Source: Streptosporangiaceae bacterium NEAU-GS5
GTDB taxonomy: Bacteria; Actinomycetota; Actinomycetes; Streptosporangiales; Streptosporangiaceae
DNA length: 64,000 nt
Assembly: GCA_017592665.1 (NCBI GenBank)
Contig: JAGFNW010000012.1
Location: 49,817 to 113,816 of the forward strand
Reading direction: 5' to 3'
Shown here: in pieces, positions 51,757 to 61,036 of the stretch
Layout of the letters: the number at the start of each line of letters is the position of its first letter
How positions within the stretch are numbered: position 1 is the first letter of the stretch
Notes under the pieces: generated by a model
The model's database searches: none
Told to the model about the DNA's origin: nothing
Seen by the model: only the letters and a program-made list of their open reading frames with translations
Program-made: the position numbers and the translations under genes

Positions 51757-54584
51757 CCGGCCGCCCTCTCCAGGACGGCCGGGTGCAGCTCCTCGATGAG
51801 GGCCTCGGTCTCGGGGGCCATGCGGCCGCCGAACTCGACGGCGGCCCGCTGCCGGGCGATGCCGATCCAGTGGCGGAGGGTGGCGGGGTCGCCGCTCGCG
51901 TGGGCGGCGCGCAGCAGGTCGCGCCAGAGCGTCTCGTCGTCGGCCGAGCCGCGCAGGCCGGAAAGGGCGGCCTCGGCGGCGCCCTTGGCGTCCCCGGCGT
52001 TGAGGCGGAGGTCCGAGAGGCGGTGCGCGGCGTCGCCGACGCGGGCCGGCACCTCACGGGCGAGCGTGCCGGTGGCCAGCCAGCCGTAGCGGCCGCGTGG
52101 GACCCGCTCCGCGAGCGGGCCGCGCACGAGCGCCAGGGCCCGGCCCAGCCGGGCGGCCTCGTCATGCGGATCGGCGCTCGCGTGTGAGGCGCCGCCCGAG
52201 GGGCGGATGAGCTCTTGGAAGAGCCACCAGTCGACCTGTACGGCGGGGCCGAGGCGCAGGCGGCCGTCGGCGTCGGCGATCAGGTTGGGCCGTCCGGTCC
52301 CGTCGGCGCCCAGCCACGTCCGGACCCGGGCGATGGCCGAATCGCGGACCGAGGCCTCGACGCCCTTCGGCCACAGCGCGCCGCCCAGCACCATCGGGTG
52401 CACGCCCTCCGGATGGGCGGCCAGGTAGGCGACGAGCTCGGCGCAGGCCGCGACCCGCTCCTCCTCGACCGGACCCGGTGCGACCACCTCGACGCCGCCG
52501 AGGATGCGCACCTCCACCGCCGGCCGGAAGGAGGGGTGCAGCTGGGCCGCGGCCGGGCCGTTCGGCTCGGGTTCGGGCAGCGGCACGCCGTCCCGGGTCG
52601 TGGCTCGGAACAGCTCGATGACCTGCTCGTACTGCTGCTCGGGCAACAGCTGCCCGTCCGCCTCCAGGCCGAGGGCGGGGATCGAGGCCCGGCCGTCCGG
52701 CGTCAGGTCCCAGGTCCAGGCGGGGGTCGGCAGCTCATCCCCGGCGATCAGGTAGCCGGACGCGAGCCGCGTGCCGGTCTTGGCCAGCTCGCTCAGCCGG
52801 GCGGCCTCCTGCGGGGTGGGCGGCACGGCCGACAGCAGATACGTGGGCATCCAGGCCTCGCCGTACACGCCGCGGGCCCGGCCCGTGAGCACGGAATCGG
52901 CGCCGGCGGCGGCCAGCGCGCGGCGCACATCGGCCGTCCGGGCCTCGAGCTCGGGCAGCGCCTCGGCGAGGGTGCCCACGGCGGTGATCCGGTCGGGGGC
53001 GATCAGGGTCAGGTCGGCGCCGAAGCCGACGAGCACCAGCCGCATGTGGTCGGACCAGCGGTTGGTGGCCAGTTCGGCGGCGACGGCCGCGAGCGCGGCC
53101 GTGACCACGTGCGCGCGGCCGCGCAGGTTGACGATCCCGTGCGCGGCCTCCAGGTCGACCAGCACCCGGCCGCCCTGGCCGGCGCCGAGCGAGACCAGCC
53201 CCGGGTACGGCGCCAGCACGCCGGTCAGGTCGGCCTCCGAGATCTGCCGCGCGTCCACGGACGTGAGCCGCCACACCTGGCCGCCGTCGGCGACGACCCA
53301 GGGCGCGGGAGCGTCCCGGTCGGCCGGGTGGATCCACAGGTCGAGCCGGCCGGGCGCGAGGAACGCGCCGTAGACGGTGGGCGGGGTGCGCCCCTGCGCC
53401 CCGAGGGCCCGGCTGAGATGCCGGAGGCCGATGTCGAGCAGCCGGGTCCCGGCCACGTCCGAACCGAGCAGCATGGCCACCTCGGCCAGGGCCGCGCCCT
53501 CTGTGGTGTCGGGGAGGCGGCGCCCGAAGGCCCGGCTCCACAGCTGTTCGCGCCGGCGCCGTCCGAGGGCCGCCAGCAGCCCGGCCGACACGAGCGAGGC
53601 CGCGGCCAGGTAGTCGGGCAGGCCGAACTCGGCGCCCGTGTCCTGCGCCGGTGTGAGCTCCGGTGCGGCGTGCTTCGGCCGGGAGTAAGGGTGCGTCTCA
53701 TTGGAGCGCGCGTCGGGCGAGCGGGTTTCGGTCGCTTGCGTGACGTCCGTGGCGGGGGACTGGTCGGCGATCTCGTAGTGGGTGTGGCCGTCGAGTTCGG
53801 CCGGTTTGTCATGATGCTGGTGGAGGATGTCGTCGCGGCCCTCGCCGATCGGCACGACGTGGACGTTGACCGCGTCGTCGGGCATGTCGAGCACCCAGCC
53901 GGGCCGGATCAGGTCGGCCATCCGCAGCCTGCTCCCGTCGGGCTGCGTCTTGTGCTCGTTGAGCCGGTAGATCTCCTTGTACCTGCGCCCCTCCCCCAGG
54001 CACTTGTCGGCGATCTCCCAGAGGCTCTCGTGGTGGCGTCCCTCGGGGGGCTGCACCACGTACACCTTCTTGGTCTTGTGCACCGGCGCGAGCGGCGCCG
54101 GATCCTCCTGCCGCTCGGCCTGGACGATGCCGCTCACGACCGCGCTCATGGAGGACGTGGCGGGCTTGGCCGGGGCGACGGCGCTGATCAGCGGCGTCAC
54201 GGTGGCGGCCGCGGTGAACAGCAGCAGCGCCGCCGTCACGAGCCGGTGCGCGACGGCCTGCGTGCCGCCCGCGAACGGCACCCGGCGCGGCACCCCGATC
54301 TTCCTGACCCCCGCGTACAGCTCGACCAGCACGCACGCGGCCAGCTGCGCCCACGCCAGCCACACGAGGATCGACAGCAGGTCGAGCACCGTGCTGAGCC
54401 CGACCTCCCCCGTGAGCGCGCTCAGCGAGAACCCGCCTGCTGGGATGGGCGAGCCGAAAAAGCGCAGCAGCGCGTACGGCACGCCGGCCAGCAGCCCGCC
54501 GAGCGCCACGACGGCGAGCAACCCGGCCAGGACGTCCCCGGCCGTCCTGCCTACTTTGACCTCCACGGGTCGTATCGCTGGCAT
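51753..54584 (-). CDS. Membrane-bound LysM/BTAD regulator in the Tad operon
   Basis: 943 residues. About four hydrophobic helices lie at residues 14-150, then a LysM-like peptidoglycan-binding domain (about 170-235; SLWEIADKCLGEGRRYKEI, RPGWVLDMP). A further hydrophobic segment is at about 322-342 (YLAAASLVSAGLLAALG). The C-terminal third holds a SARP-type region: an OmpR-like fold with VEVRILGGVEVVAPG and BTAD helices to the end. It thus couples the cell wall to a DNA-binding-type domain. It overlaps the lipoprotein gene as ATGA. Confidence 0.85.
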   Translation of the reverse strand: MPAIRPVEVKVGRTAGDVLAGLLAVVALGGLLAGVPYALLRFFGSPIPAGGFSLSALTGEVGLSTVLDLLSILVWLAWAQLAACVLVELYAGVRKIGVPRRVPFAGGTQAVAHRLVTAALLLFTAAATVTPLISAVAPAKPATSSMSAVVSGIVQAERQEDPAPLAPVHKTKKVYVVQPPEGRHHESLWEIADKCLGEGRRYKEIYRLNEHKTQPDGSRLRMADLIRPGWVLDMPDDAVNVHVVPIGEGRDDILHQHHDKPAELDGHTHYEIADQSPATDVTQATETRSPDARSNETHPYSRPKHAAPELTPAQDTGAEFGLPDYLAAASLVSAGLLAALGRRRREQLWSRAFGRRLPDTTEGAALAEVAMLLGSDVAGTRLLDIGLRHLSRALGAQGRTPPTVYGAFLAPGRLDLWIHPADRDAPAPWVVADGGQVWRLTSVDARQISEADLTGVLAPYPGLVSLGAGQGGRVLVDLEAAHGIVNLRGRAHVVTAALAAVAAELATNRWSDHMRLVLVGFGADLTLIAPDRITAVGTLAEALPELEARTADVRRALAAAGADSVLTGRARGVYGEAWMPTYLLSAVPPTPQEAARLSELAKTGTRLASGYLIAGDELPTPAWTWDLTPDGRASIPALGLEADGQLLPEQQYEQVIELFRATTRDGVPLPEPEPNGPAAAQLHPSFRPAVEVRILGGVEVVAPGPVEEERVAACAELVAYLAAHPEGVHPMVLGGALWPKGVEASVRDSAIARVRTWLGADGTGRPNLIADADGRLRLGPAVQVDWWLFQELIRPSGGASHASADPHDEAARLGRALALVRGPLAERVPRGRYGWLATGTLAREVPARVGDAAHRLSDLRLNAGDAKGAAEAALSGLRGSADDETLWRDLLRAAHASGDPATLRHWIGIARQRAAVEFGGRMAPETEALIEELHPAVLERAAG

Positions 54585-54591
54585 ATGTCCT

Positions 54592-55008
54592 TCACCCCTG
54601 TCCCGTGCGCGGCCCGGCCGTCGCCGCGGCCGCCATCGTGCCGCCCCCGAATCCGATGATCGTGAGGAAGAAGGCCTTCCACCTGATCTGCACGCCGGCC
54701 GTGGCGTGCTGCCCGTCGCCTTCCACCACGCACGAGGTGAGCGTGGCCGAGGCGGTGGCCTGCGCGGCGAGGATGCCGCGGGCGCGGGCGCACGCCGCGT
54801 CGCCGTTCAGGATCCGCACCTTCCCAGTGGCCCGCAGGTGGTCCACGTCGATCGTGTCGGCCGCGGCCCTGGCCGCCTGCTCGGCGATGTCGGCCGCCTG
54901 CAGCCGCGCGTTCATGGCCGCCCCGCCGTCGACCAGGAGGCCGGCCAGCAGCAGTACGGCCACGCTGAACAGGACCGTGAAGACCGACATGGTGCCCTGT
55001 TCGTTCAC
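54592..55008 (-). CDS. TadG-like pseudopilin-type protein
   Basis: 138 residues from a GTG at 55008 overlapping the previous stop by 3 bases. VFTVLFSVAVLLLAGLLVDGG is the N-terminal membrane helix of TadG-like proteins, with NARLQAADIAEQAARAAAD following. Gly/Ala-rich short C-terminus; truncated relative to longer TadG with von Willebrand domains. Confidence 0.8.
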   Translation of the reverse strand: MNEQGTMSVFTVLFSVAVLLLAGLLVDGGAAMNARLQAADIAEQAARAAADTIDVDHLRATGKVRILNGDAACARARGILAAQATASATLTSCVVEGDGQHATAGVQIRWKAFFLTIIGFGGGTMAAAATAGPRTGQG

Positions 55009-55421
55009 TGGACCCGCCGGAACTGTTCCAGAGGGACCACCGACGAACCCGTCAGACGAGTCGCCGGGGCGAAGCCGAACCCGGCGACGCTGCTGAGGTC
55101 GACCTCGCACGTGACCTCGGCGCGTACGCTGCCGCCCTGCCGCCAGTCGGTGCCGGCCAGGCTCACGCCGGCGCCGCCCCGGCAGTCCGGCAGCGCGGCC
55201 CTGGCCGCCTGCGCGGCGGCGGCGTTGGCCGAACCGAGGTCACGGGTGACGGAGGCGGCCCGCGCCGCGTCCCTGGCCGCGCCGTTCACCTCGCCCTGCG
55301 CCTCCACGAGCCGGCCCCCGCCGACCAGGAGCAGCAGGAACAGCAGGAAGACCGGCGCGAGCAGCACGGCCTCCACCGACATCGACCCCAGGTCCCCGTG
55401 AAAGCGCGGAAAACCGCTCAT
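55005..55421 (-). CDS. TadE-like minor pilin
   Basis: 138 residues from the ATG at 55421, ATGA overlap with the upstream TadE. GSMSVEAVLLAPVFLLFL is the TadE-type membrane helix with the preceding Gly-x-x-x-Glu class III signal (SVE). Cys pair in the C-terminal half (DCRGG, VTCEVD). Confidence 0.82.
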   Translation of the reverse strand: MSGFPRFHGDLGSMSVEAVLLAPVFLLFLLLLVGGGRLVEAQGEVNGAARDAARAASVTRDLGSANAAAAQAARAALPDCRGGAGVSLAGTDWRQGGSVRAEVTCEVDLSSVAGFGFAPATRLTGSSVVPLEQFRRVQ

Positions 55422-55888
55422 TGGCAGCCCCCCGAGCCGTCGTCGGGACGGAAGCACTCGATGGGACCACCGAAACGGGACGTGATCTGGAACGACATCC
55501 CCGGCAGCAGCGGCACCGCAGCGACCGCGCTGCCGCTCACCGTGACGCCGCGCTCGCCGTCCTGCTGCCAGGCGGTGACGGTGACGTTCTGCAGCATCTT
55601 CGGCCCGACCGAGCGAACGATGCCGCGGGCCTTGGCCTCGGCCTCGCCCTGCCAGCCGGACGCGTCGAACCCGGCGGCCCGCGCCACGCGCGCGCCTTCG
55701 CGGGCGGCCGCGTCGGCCACCTGGCGGCCGTGGAAGACCAGCGTGAACTGCACGACGAGCAGGATGACGACCAGCACCACCGGCATGATCAGGGCCAGTT
55801 CGACCACCGTGGTGCCGCGTTCACGACCGAGTTCCCGGCGGGCGCGCGGGCTACTTTCCGCCGGTGCCACCCGTGCCACCGCCACCAC
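55418..55888 (-). CDS. TadE family pilus protein
   Basis: 156 residues if started at 55888, which overlaps the preceding gene by 38 bp. In-frame GTGs further in are possible starts. RGTTVVELALIMPVVLVVIL is the TadE signal and helix (TVVE). The external part ends with FGGPIECF and DGSGGC. Confidence 0.82.
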   Translation of the reverse strand: MVAVARVAPAESSPRARRELGRERGTTVVELALIMPVVLVVILLVVQFTLVFHGRQVADAAAREGARVARAAGFDASGWQGEAEAKARGIVRSVGPKMLQNVTVTAWQQDGERGVTVSGSAVAAVPLLPGMSFQITSRFGGPIECFRPDDGSGGCQ

Positions 55889-56084
55889 CGAAGTTGCTGG
55901 TTATCTCCGCCGACTTCGACCTGACCAGCCCCTGGATCAAGGTGGCCAGCGCCAGGGCCACACCGGCGATGATCGCGGTGATGATGACCCACTCCACCGC
56001 GGACGCGCCGCGCGAGGGCGCGTTCCTCGCCCGCTCGATCCGCACGCCGATCAGCGCCTTCGCGTATTCGATCATGTCGATCAT
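55851..56084 (-). CDS. Flp-type pilin subunit
   Basis: 77 residues. RGASAVEWVIITAIIAGVALALATL fits a Flp/TadE-type prepilin: a basic leader, then Gly-Ala-Ser-Ala-Val-Glu and a hydrophobic helix, with a Gly-rich end (GGGGGTGGTGG). As the smallest and highest-copy-looking subunit, it is probably the main pilin. A prepilin peptidase would cut before Ala; none is visible here. Confidence 0.85.
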   Translation of the reverse strand: MIDMIEYAKALIGVRIERARNAPSRGASAVEWVIITAIIAGVALALATLIQGLVRSKSAEITSNFGGGGGTGGTGGK

Positions 56085-56099
56085 GTGGTGCGTCCCCCT

Positions 56100-57011
56100 T
56101 CAGGAACCGAGCATTTTCATGGCCGCGGGAAAGGCCAGGAACAGCAGGAAGCCGGCGCACAGCAGCAGCTGCGCGACCAGCATCGACTGGGACCGCTCCC
56201 CAGCCTGACCTTCGACCTCGGCCAGCTCGCGGCGGCGCATGGTCTCGGCCCTTGCGGCGAGCGACTGCCGTACTTTGGCCCCGTCCTCGGCGACCAGGCC
56301 GAGCGCGGACGACAGGTCGCGCAGCTCGTCGAGGTTGACCTCCTCGCCCAGCCGGCCGAGCGCGTGCCACGGGGTGATGCCGATGATCCGGGCGTTGGCC
56401 AGGGCGTCCCTGATCCGGGACATGGCCCATCCCTGGCCGAGCTGAGAGGCGGTCATCAGGGCCTCGGGCACGCCCCGGCCGCCGGCCAGGTTCATCGCCA
56501 CCAGATCGAGGAAGGCCCCGACGACGTGCCGGAAGTCGCGGCGGCGCGCCGCGGCGTCCCGTTTGAGCTGCAGGTCCGGCAGCATGAAGAACACGGCCGC
56601 GATCAGGATGGCCGACCACAGCGGGATCGACAGCTGGAAGTCCCAGCCCATCAGCGGGATCCAGGCGGCCAGGAGCGGGGCCACCAGCAGGGCGGACGCC
56701 GCCAGCAGGCACTTGGTCGCGAGGAATCCTTCGAACGAGCGGGCCAGCAGCGCGAGATCGGCCCGGGTGGAGCGCAGCTCCCAGCCGCGCGCCGCGTAGA
56801 ACCTGGCCGCGGCCACGCCGACCCGCTGCCGCAGCGGGCTGACCTCCTCCTGCGTCGTGACGACGCTGATCTGGGAGATCCCGGCGCTGAGCCGGATCGC
56901 GTCCATGGCCGCCAGCCGGGCCGCGAGGCCCGCGCGTGCCGGAAACAAGGCCCGCACCAGCAGGAACACACCGAGACCGATGATCGCGCCGGCGAGGAGG
57001 GCGCTGGTCAT
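56100..57011 (-). CDS. tadC: Tad secretion membrane platform protein (TadC type)
   Basis: 303 residues; ATG overlaps the preceding stop (ATGA). It is a type II secretion F-family protein with helices at about 4-22, 85-105, 115-135 and near the C-terminus, and the GspF core VGAFLDLVAMNLAGGRGVPEAL. It pairs with TadB to hold the ATPase to the pilus base. Confidence 0.9.
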   Translation of the reverse strand: MTSALLAGAIIGLGVFLLVRALFPARAGLAARLAAMDAIRLSAGISQISVVTTQEEVSPLRQRVGVAAARFYAARGWELRSTRADLALLARSFEGFLATKCLLAASALLVAPLLAAWIPLMGWDFQLSIPLWSAILIAAVFFMLPDLQLKRDAAARRRDFRHVVGAFLDLVAMNLAGGRGVPEALMTASQLGQGWAMSRIRDALANARIIGITPWHALGRLGEEVNLDELRDLSSALGLVAEDGAKVRQSLAARAETMRRRELAEVEGQAGERSQSMLVAQLLLCAGFLLFLAFPAAMKMLGS

Positions 57012-57883
57012 GCCGCCTCACCCCCGGCCGACGCCTTCAGCAGGCGTTCGGGCTTCTCGAACTTGGCCAGCCGGCGCATCCACGCGAACCCGGCGCCGAA
57101 GAGCCCGGCGACGATCAGCAGTACGGCCTGGCCGAGGAGGCCCTGGTATTCGCCCACGTACGACGGGTTGAAGATGATCAGCAGGGCGGCGAAGCCGAGC
57201 GAGGCGCCCACCACGATCTGGACGCTGCGCCGGGTGGACCGCCGCTCGGCCTCGACCTTCCTGCGCACGTCGAGCTCTTCGCGGGCCGACCCCGCGAGCG
57301 CCCCCAAGACCTCGCGGAGGCCGGGACCGCGCAGGCGCGCGTTGAGGATGAGGGCCGCGACCACGAGGTCGGCGGACGGGTCGTCCAGCTCGTCGGCGAA
57401 CCGCTGCAGCGCGTCGGCCAGCGGCATCCGGGTGTGCAGGCGGTCGACCATGGCCTGGATGTGCGGCTGGAGGGTCGGGGCGGCGGCCCGTACGGACGAC
57501 GGGATGGCCTGCTCGAGACCGGCGGCGCCGGCGATCGTGTCGCGCAGCGACTCGGTCCAGGCGGCCAGGGCCTCGAGGTTGCGCATGGCCATGCGTTCCT
57601 CGGCGACGCCGCCCACCAGGCCGCGCCAGCCGATCACGAGCAGCGCGGAACCGACGGCGATGACGGGCCAGCCCGTGAGGATCAGCACGACCGCGGCCAC
57701 GATGGCGGCGATCCCGGCGCGGGAGGTGAAGCTGCGTAACCGCTCCTTGCGCTCGGCCGCCCGATCCGGGGTGGCCTGGCGCGGCCGGGTGCCGCGGATG
57801 AACATGGCCGCGAGCAGCAGGCCGCCGCCGATCGCCGCGCCGCCGACGATGGCGAACAGCATCTGCTCGGGGGCGGTGAGCAT
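57008..57883 (-). CDS. tadB: Tad secretion membrane platform protein (TadB type)
   Basis: 291 residues from the ATG at 57883, which overlaps the ATPase stop as TGATG; a GTG at 57892 is an alternative. The F-family region LEALAAWTESLRDTIAGAAGLEQAI and four hydrophobic helices are clear. Confidence 0.9.
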   Translation of the reverse strand: MLTAPEQMLFAIVGGAAIGGGLLLAAMFIRGTRPRQATPDRAAERKERLRSFTSRAGIAAIVAAVVLILTGWPVIAVGSALLVIGWRGLVGGVAEERMAMRNLEALAAWTESLRDTIAGAAGLEQAIPSSVRAAAPTLQPHIQAMVDRLHTRMPLADALQRFADELDDPSADLVVAALILNARLRGPGLREVLGALAGSAREELDVRRKVEAERRSTRRSVQIVVGASLGFAALLIIFNPSYVGEYQGLLGQAVLLIVAGLFGAGFAWMRRLAKFEKPERLLKASAGGEAA

Positions 57884-59187
57884 CAGTCCCACATCCCGTA
57901 GGCGGGGTCGTAGCCGTGCGGCACGAGTTCGGCCATGCAGGAGATGGGGGCGTGCGGCACGGCCGTGCCGTCCGGGCCGGGGGCGAACACCTCGCTGGAC
58001 AGCACGCGGCCGTCGACGCCGGTCACCTCGCGGATGCTGGCCACGAAGCGGCGCAGCCGGCCGCCCTTCACGTAGTCGTTGCGCTTCTCGATGAAGACCA
58101 CGAAGTCGATGGCGCCCGCGATCAGCATGTGCGTCGCCTCGATGGGCAGCCGTTCGTCGGCCTGCAGCGCGTACGTGGCGATGCGGTTGAACACTTCCAT
58201 CGACGAGTTGGCGTGGATGGTCGACAGCGAGCCGTCGTTGCCCTGGGTCATGGCGTTGAGCATGGTGACGATCTCGTCGCCGAGGACCTCGCCGACGATC
58301 ACGCGGGAGGGGTTCATCCGCAGTGAGCGGCGGACCAGCTCGGCCATGGTGATCTCGCCCTGGCCCTCGGAGTTGGGCAGGCGGTATTCGAAGGCCACGA
58401 CGTTGGGGTGCAGCTCGGGGAACTGGTCGAGGCCGAGCTCCAGCGCTCGCTCGACCGTGATGAGGCGCTCGTTGACGGGGATCTCGTTGGCCAGCGCCCG
58501 TAGCAGCGTCGTCTTTCCAGCGTTCGTGGAGCCGGCGATCATGATGTTCTTGCGGGCGCCGACGGCCGCCGCGAGGAATCGCCCGACCGAACGGCTGATC
58601 GTGCCGTTGCCCACCAGGTCCGACAGGAAGACCTTGCCCAGCCTGGCCCGGCGGATCGACAGGGCGGGCCGTATGGTCACGTCCATGACGGCCGACAGCC
58701 GCGAGCCGTCGGGAAGCCGCAGGTCGAGCTGGGGATTGGCCGAGTCGAACGGACGGGACGACAGGCCGCTGTAGGCCGCGAGCACCTGGATGAGCTCGAC
58801 CAGCTCCTCGTCGGAGTCGGCGACCGGATCGGCGAGCTCCTCCCGGCCGTCGGCGTAGCTGAGGAAGACCCGGTCGCAGCCGTTGACGTCGATGTTCTCG
58901 ATTTCGGGGTCGTCGAGGAGCGGCTGCAGCCGTCCCACGCCGAACAGCGCCGCATGGATGCCGTTGCCGAGCGCCTCATCCTCGTCGGCGGTCGGCGGAG
59001 TGCGGCCCGCGCCGATCTCGCCGCGCGCGTGCTCCTCCAGCACCTGGGCGATCAGCGCACGCGCGAACTCGCGCTCGTCCTCGCCGGTCATCGGCGGCAC
59101 GCCGCTGGCCTGGTCGAGCCGCCGCTGGCGGGCCAGCCGGTCGCCGACCTCCTGCCGGAACCGCTTCACCAGGCTGTGGTCGATCAT
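57883..59187 (-). CDS. tadA: Tad pilus ATPase (CpaF/TadA type)
   Basis: 434 residues from the ATG at 59187, ATGA overlap with the preceding gene and GGGGAG upstream. It is a hexameric secretion ATPase: Walker A GSTNAGKTT (about 218-226), an Asp box (TVERALELGLD in place of ITIEDTAEL), Walker B/His region SRVIVGEVLGDE and TGNDGSLSTIHANS. N-terminal helical part as in CpaF. It powers assembly of the Flp-type pilin. Confidence 0.95.
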   Translation of the reverse strand: MIDHSLVKRFRQEVGDRLARQRRLDQASGVPPMTGEDEREFARALIAQVLEEHARGEIGAGRTPPTADEDEALGNGIHAALFGVGRLQPLLDDPEIENIDVNGCDRVFLSYADGREELADPVADSDEELVELIQVLAAYSGLSSRPFDSANPQLDLRLPDGSRLSAVMDVTIRPALSIRRARLGKVFLSDLVGNGTISRSVGRFLAAAVGARKNIMIAGSTNAGKTTLLRALANEIPVNERLITVERALELGLDQFPELHPNVVAFEYRLPNSEGQGEITMAELVRRSLRMNPSRVIVGEVLGDEIVTMLNAMTQGNDGSLSTIHANSSMEVFNRIATYALQADERLPIEATHMLIAGAIDFVVFIEKRNDYVKGGRLRRFVASIREVTGVDGRVLSSEVFAPGPDGTAVPHAPISCMAELVPHGYDPAYGMWD

Positions 59188-59972
59188 CGCGGGCTCCCCG
59201 CGGCCTGCGTGGCGGCGGCGACCCGTACGGCCAGCGTCGCGGCGAGCTGGCGTGCCGAGCGGACGAGCATGGTCCGGTCGAGCCGCCCGCCCCACTCCCC
59301 GCGCAGCAGGTCGGCGCCCTTGGCGTCGAGGGCGAGACCGCCCAGCACCGCCTCCGGCTCCCCCACGGCGCCCATCACGCGCCGCACCTCGCCCAGGGCC
59401 TTGCCGTATTCGCGCTGGTCGGCGACGACGGCGACGCCGATCGGGACGCGCCGGCCGCGTTCGGCGAAGGTCCGGGTGAGCGCCGCGTAGCGTTCCCGCA
59501 GGTGGGCCACCTGCTCCAGGTGCGGCCGGGTGAGCAGCACCACGAGCTGGGCTTCGGCCATGAAGTCGTGGATGGCCGGATAGGAGCCGATCCGTCCGCA
59601 GTCGGCGATCACGTCGTGGCCGGGCATGGCGGCCAGTGCCTGGCCCAACGGCTCCCACAGCCAGGTCAGCCCGCCCGCCTGCTCCGCGCCCGCGATCCCG
59701 ACCAGCACGTCGAGGCCGCCGACCAGGCTCTGGGTGTGCTCGCGCACCTGCTCGGCGCGAAGGCCGCGGCGTGCGGTGGCGGCCAGGCTGAGCAGGCCGC
59801 GCGCCGGGTTGAGCGCGCTGCCGTCCTGGGCCGGCAGGCGATAGGCGAGGTCGCCGCCCGCGGGGTCGCACTCGACCAGCAGGGCGGGCGCGGGCCACAC
59901 CGCGGCGAGCGCCGTCGCCGCGGTCGTCACCCCCGGCGCCCCCTTGTCGGCCGCCAGCGCGATCAGCGCCAT
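59184..59972 (-). CDS. CpaE-like ATPase (TadZ type)
   Basis: 262 residues. A deviant Walker A (KGAPGVTTAA, residues about 10-19) places it in the MinD/ParA-like group; LLVECDPAGGDLAYRL gives the second conserved Asp. TadZ/CpaE proteins position the pilus. It lacks the N-terminal receiver-like domain of CpaE. It ends over the ATPase start (ATGA). Confidence 0.88.
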   Translation of the reverse strand: MALIALAADKGAPGVTTAATALAAVWPAPALLVECDPAGGDLAYRLPAQDGSALNPARGLLSLAATARRGLRAEQVREHTQSLVGGLDVLVGIAGAEQAGGLTWLWEPLGQALAAMPGHDVIADCGRIGSYPAIHDFMAEAQLVVLLTRPHLEQVAHLRERYAALTRTFAERGRRVPIGVAVVADQREYGKALGEVRRVMGAVGEPEAVLGGLALDAKGADLLRGEWGGRLDRTMLVRSARQLAATLAVRVAAATQAAGSPR

Positions 59973-59973
59973 G

Positions 59974-60906
59974 TCACCCCGTGCCTTCGATGATCCCCGT
60001 CGGGGAGGCCGACGGCTGCCGCGATCGGGACGGCGACGGCCGCGCGCCTCCCGTCGGCTGCTGCGTGGGCTGTCCCGTAGGCTGCTGCTGCACCGGCTGC
60101 TGTGCCGGTTTCTGCTGCTTGGACTTGATCGGCGTGGGCCGTACGGCCGGGCTCTGGACGACGCCGGACGCGGTCGGCGTCGGCACGACCACCTCCTGCC
60201 GTCCGGCCGAGACGCCGGGCAGGTAGGCGACGGCGATCTTGCCCTGCGAGGCGTACGCGCTGACCACGGCCGAGACGTCGTCGGCCACGACCACGGCCAC
60301 GCCCACGGCGGACGAGCCGGTGCTCGCGTCGGCCCCCGACACGGAGTTGACCAGCGCGTTGGCGGCGAGGATCCGCGGCACGTCGGAGGAGTCCTCGCCC
60401 GGCACGTAGATGACCTGGACGCGGTCGCCCGGGCTGAGCCCCGGCGGCACCTGGCCGGCCTTGAGCGACAGCCCGACCACGGCCCGGCCCGGGCGCAGCT
60501 CGGACGACGCCATGGCGACCATCTGCTCGTTGAGCAGGGTCCCCGGCACGAGGTCGACGGCCGCGTAGTTCTGCGCCACCTGTTCGCGGGCGGCCCACGC
60601 GACGTACGGGACGCCGTCGTCGGCCAGCGGGACCTCCTGCAGCGCGTCCAGCGGGATCCGCTGGCCGGCGCCGATGTGGCGTGCGATGGCGATGGCCGAA
60701 ACCCGGTCGCCGCTCCGCAGCACGAGCGTGACGGTGATCAGCGCGCCGCCCACGATGAGCAGGACGGCGAGCGCGGCGAGAGCCGGTCTGCGCTCGCGAG
60801 GCGCCGCGGGCAGCCGGCGGGACGCCGCCCCCGTTGTCGGCGGTGTCTGATCAGCCAGTCGCTGTGCTTCCGGGCTGCGGAAGGGCCGCTCGTCTGTGAC
60901 CCTCAT
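59974..60906 (-). CDS. SAF-domain protein (CpaB/RcpC-like)
   Basis: 310 residues from the ATG at 60906 (GTGGGG upstream; a TTG 30 bp earlier is possible). One helix at about 47-67 is followed by a SAF domain (about 70-140, VSAIAIARHIGAGQRI then VPGTLLNEQMV) and a long Pro/Gln-rich tail. It is the first gene of the leftward pilus operon and would be the channel-lining assembly factor. Confidence 0.88.
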   Translation of the reverse strand: MRVTDERPFRSPEAQRLADQTPPTTGAASRRLPAAPRERRPALAALAVLLIVGGALITVTLVLRSGDRVSAIAIARHIGAGQRIPLDALQEVPLADDGVPYVAWAAREQVAQNYAAVDLVPGTLLNEQMVAMASSELRPGRAVVGLSLKAGQVPPGLSPGDRVQVIYVPGEDSSDVPRILAANALVNSVSGADASTGSSAVGVAVVVADDVSAVVSAYASQGKIAVAYLPGVSAGRQEVVVPTPTASGVVQSPAVRPTPIKSKQQKPAQQPVQQQPTGQPTQQPTGGARPSPSRSRQPSASPTGIIEGTG

Positions 60907-61036
60907 CGGTAGGGACCCCACAGTGCTGGACGGCAATGACTAGACCCCGACATTACCGAGAAAGACCCCAGGAGTCACAGGGATCCCACAAATATGGACC
61001 AGTCACATAATTGACGAAATATGAGGTGTGCTCATA

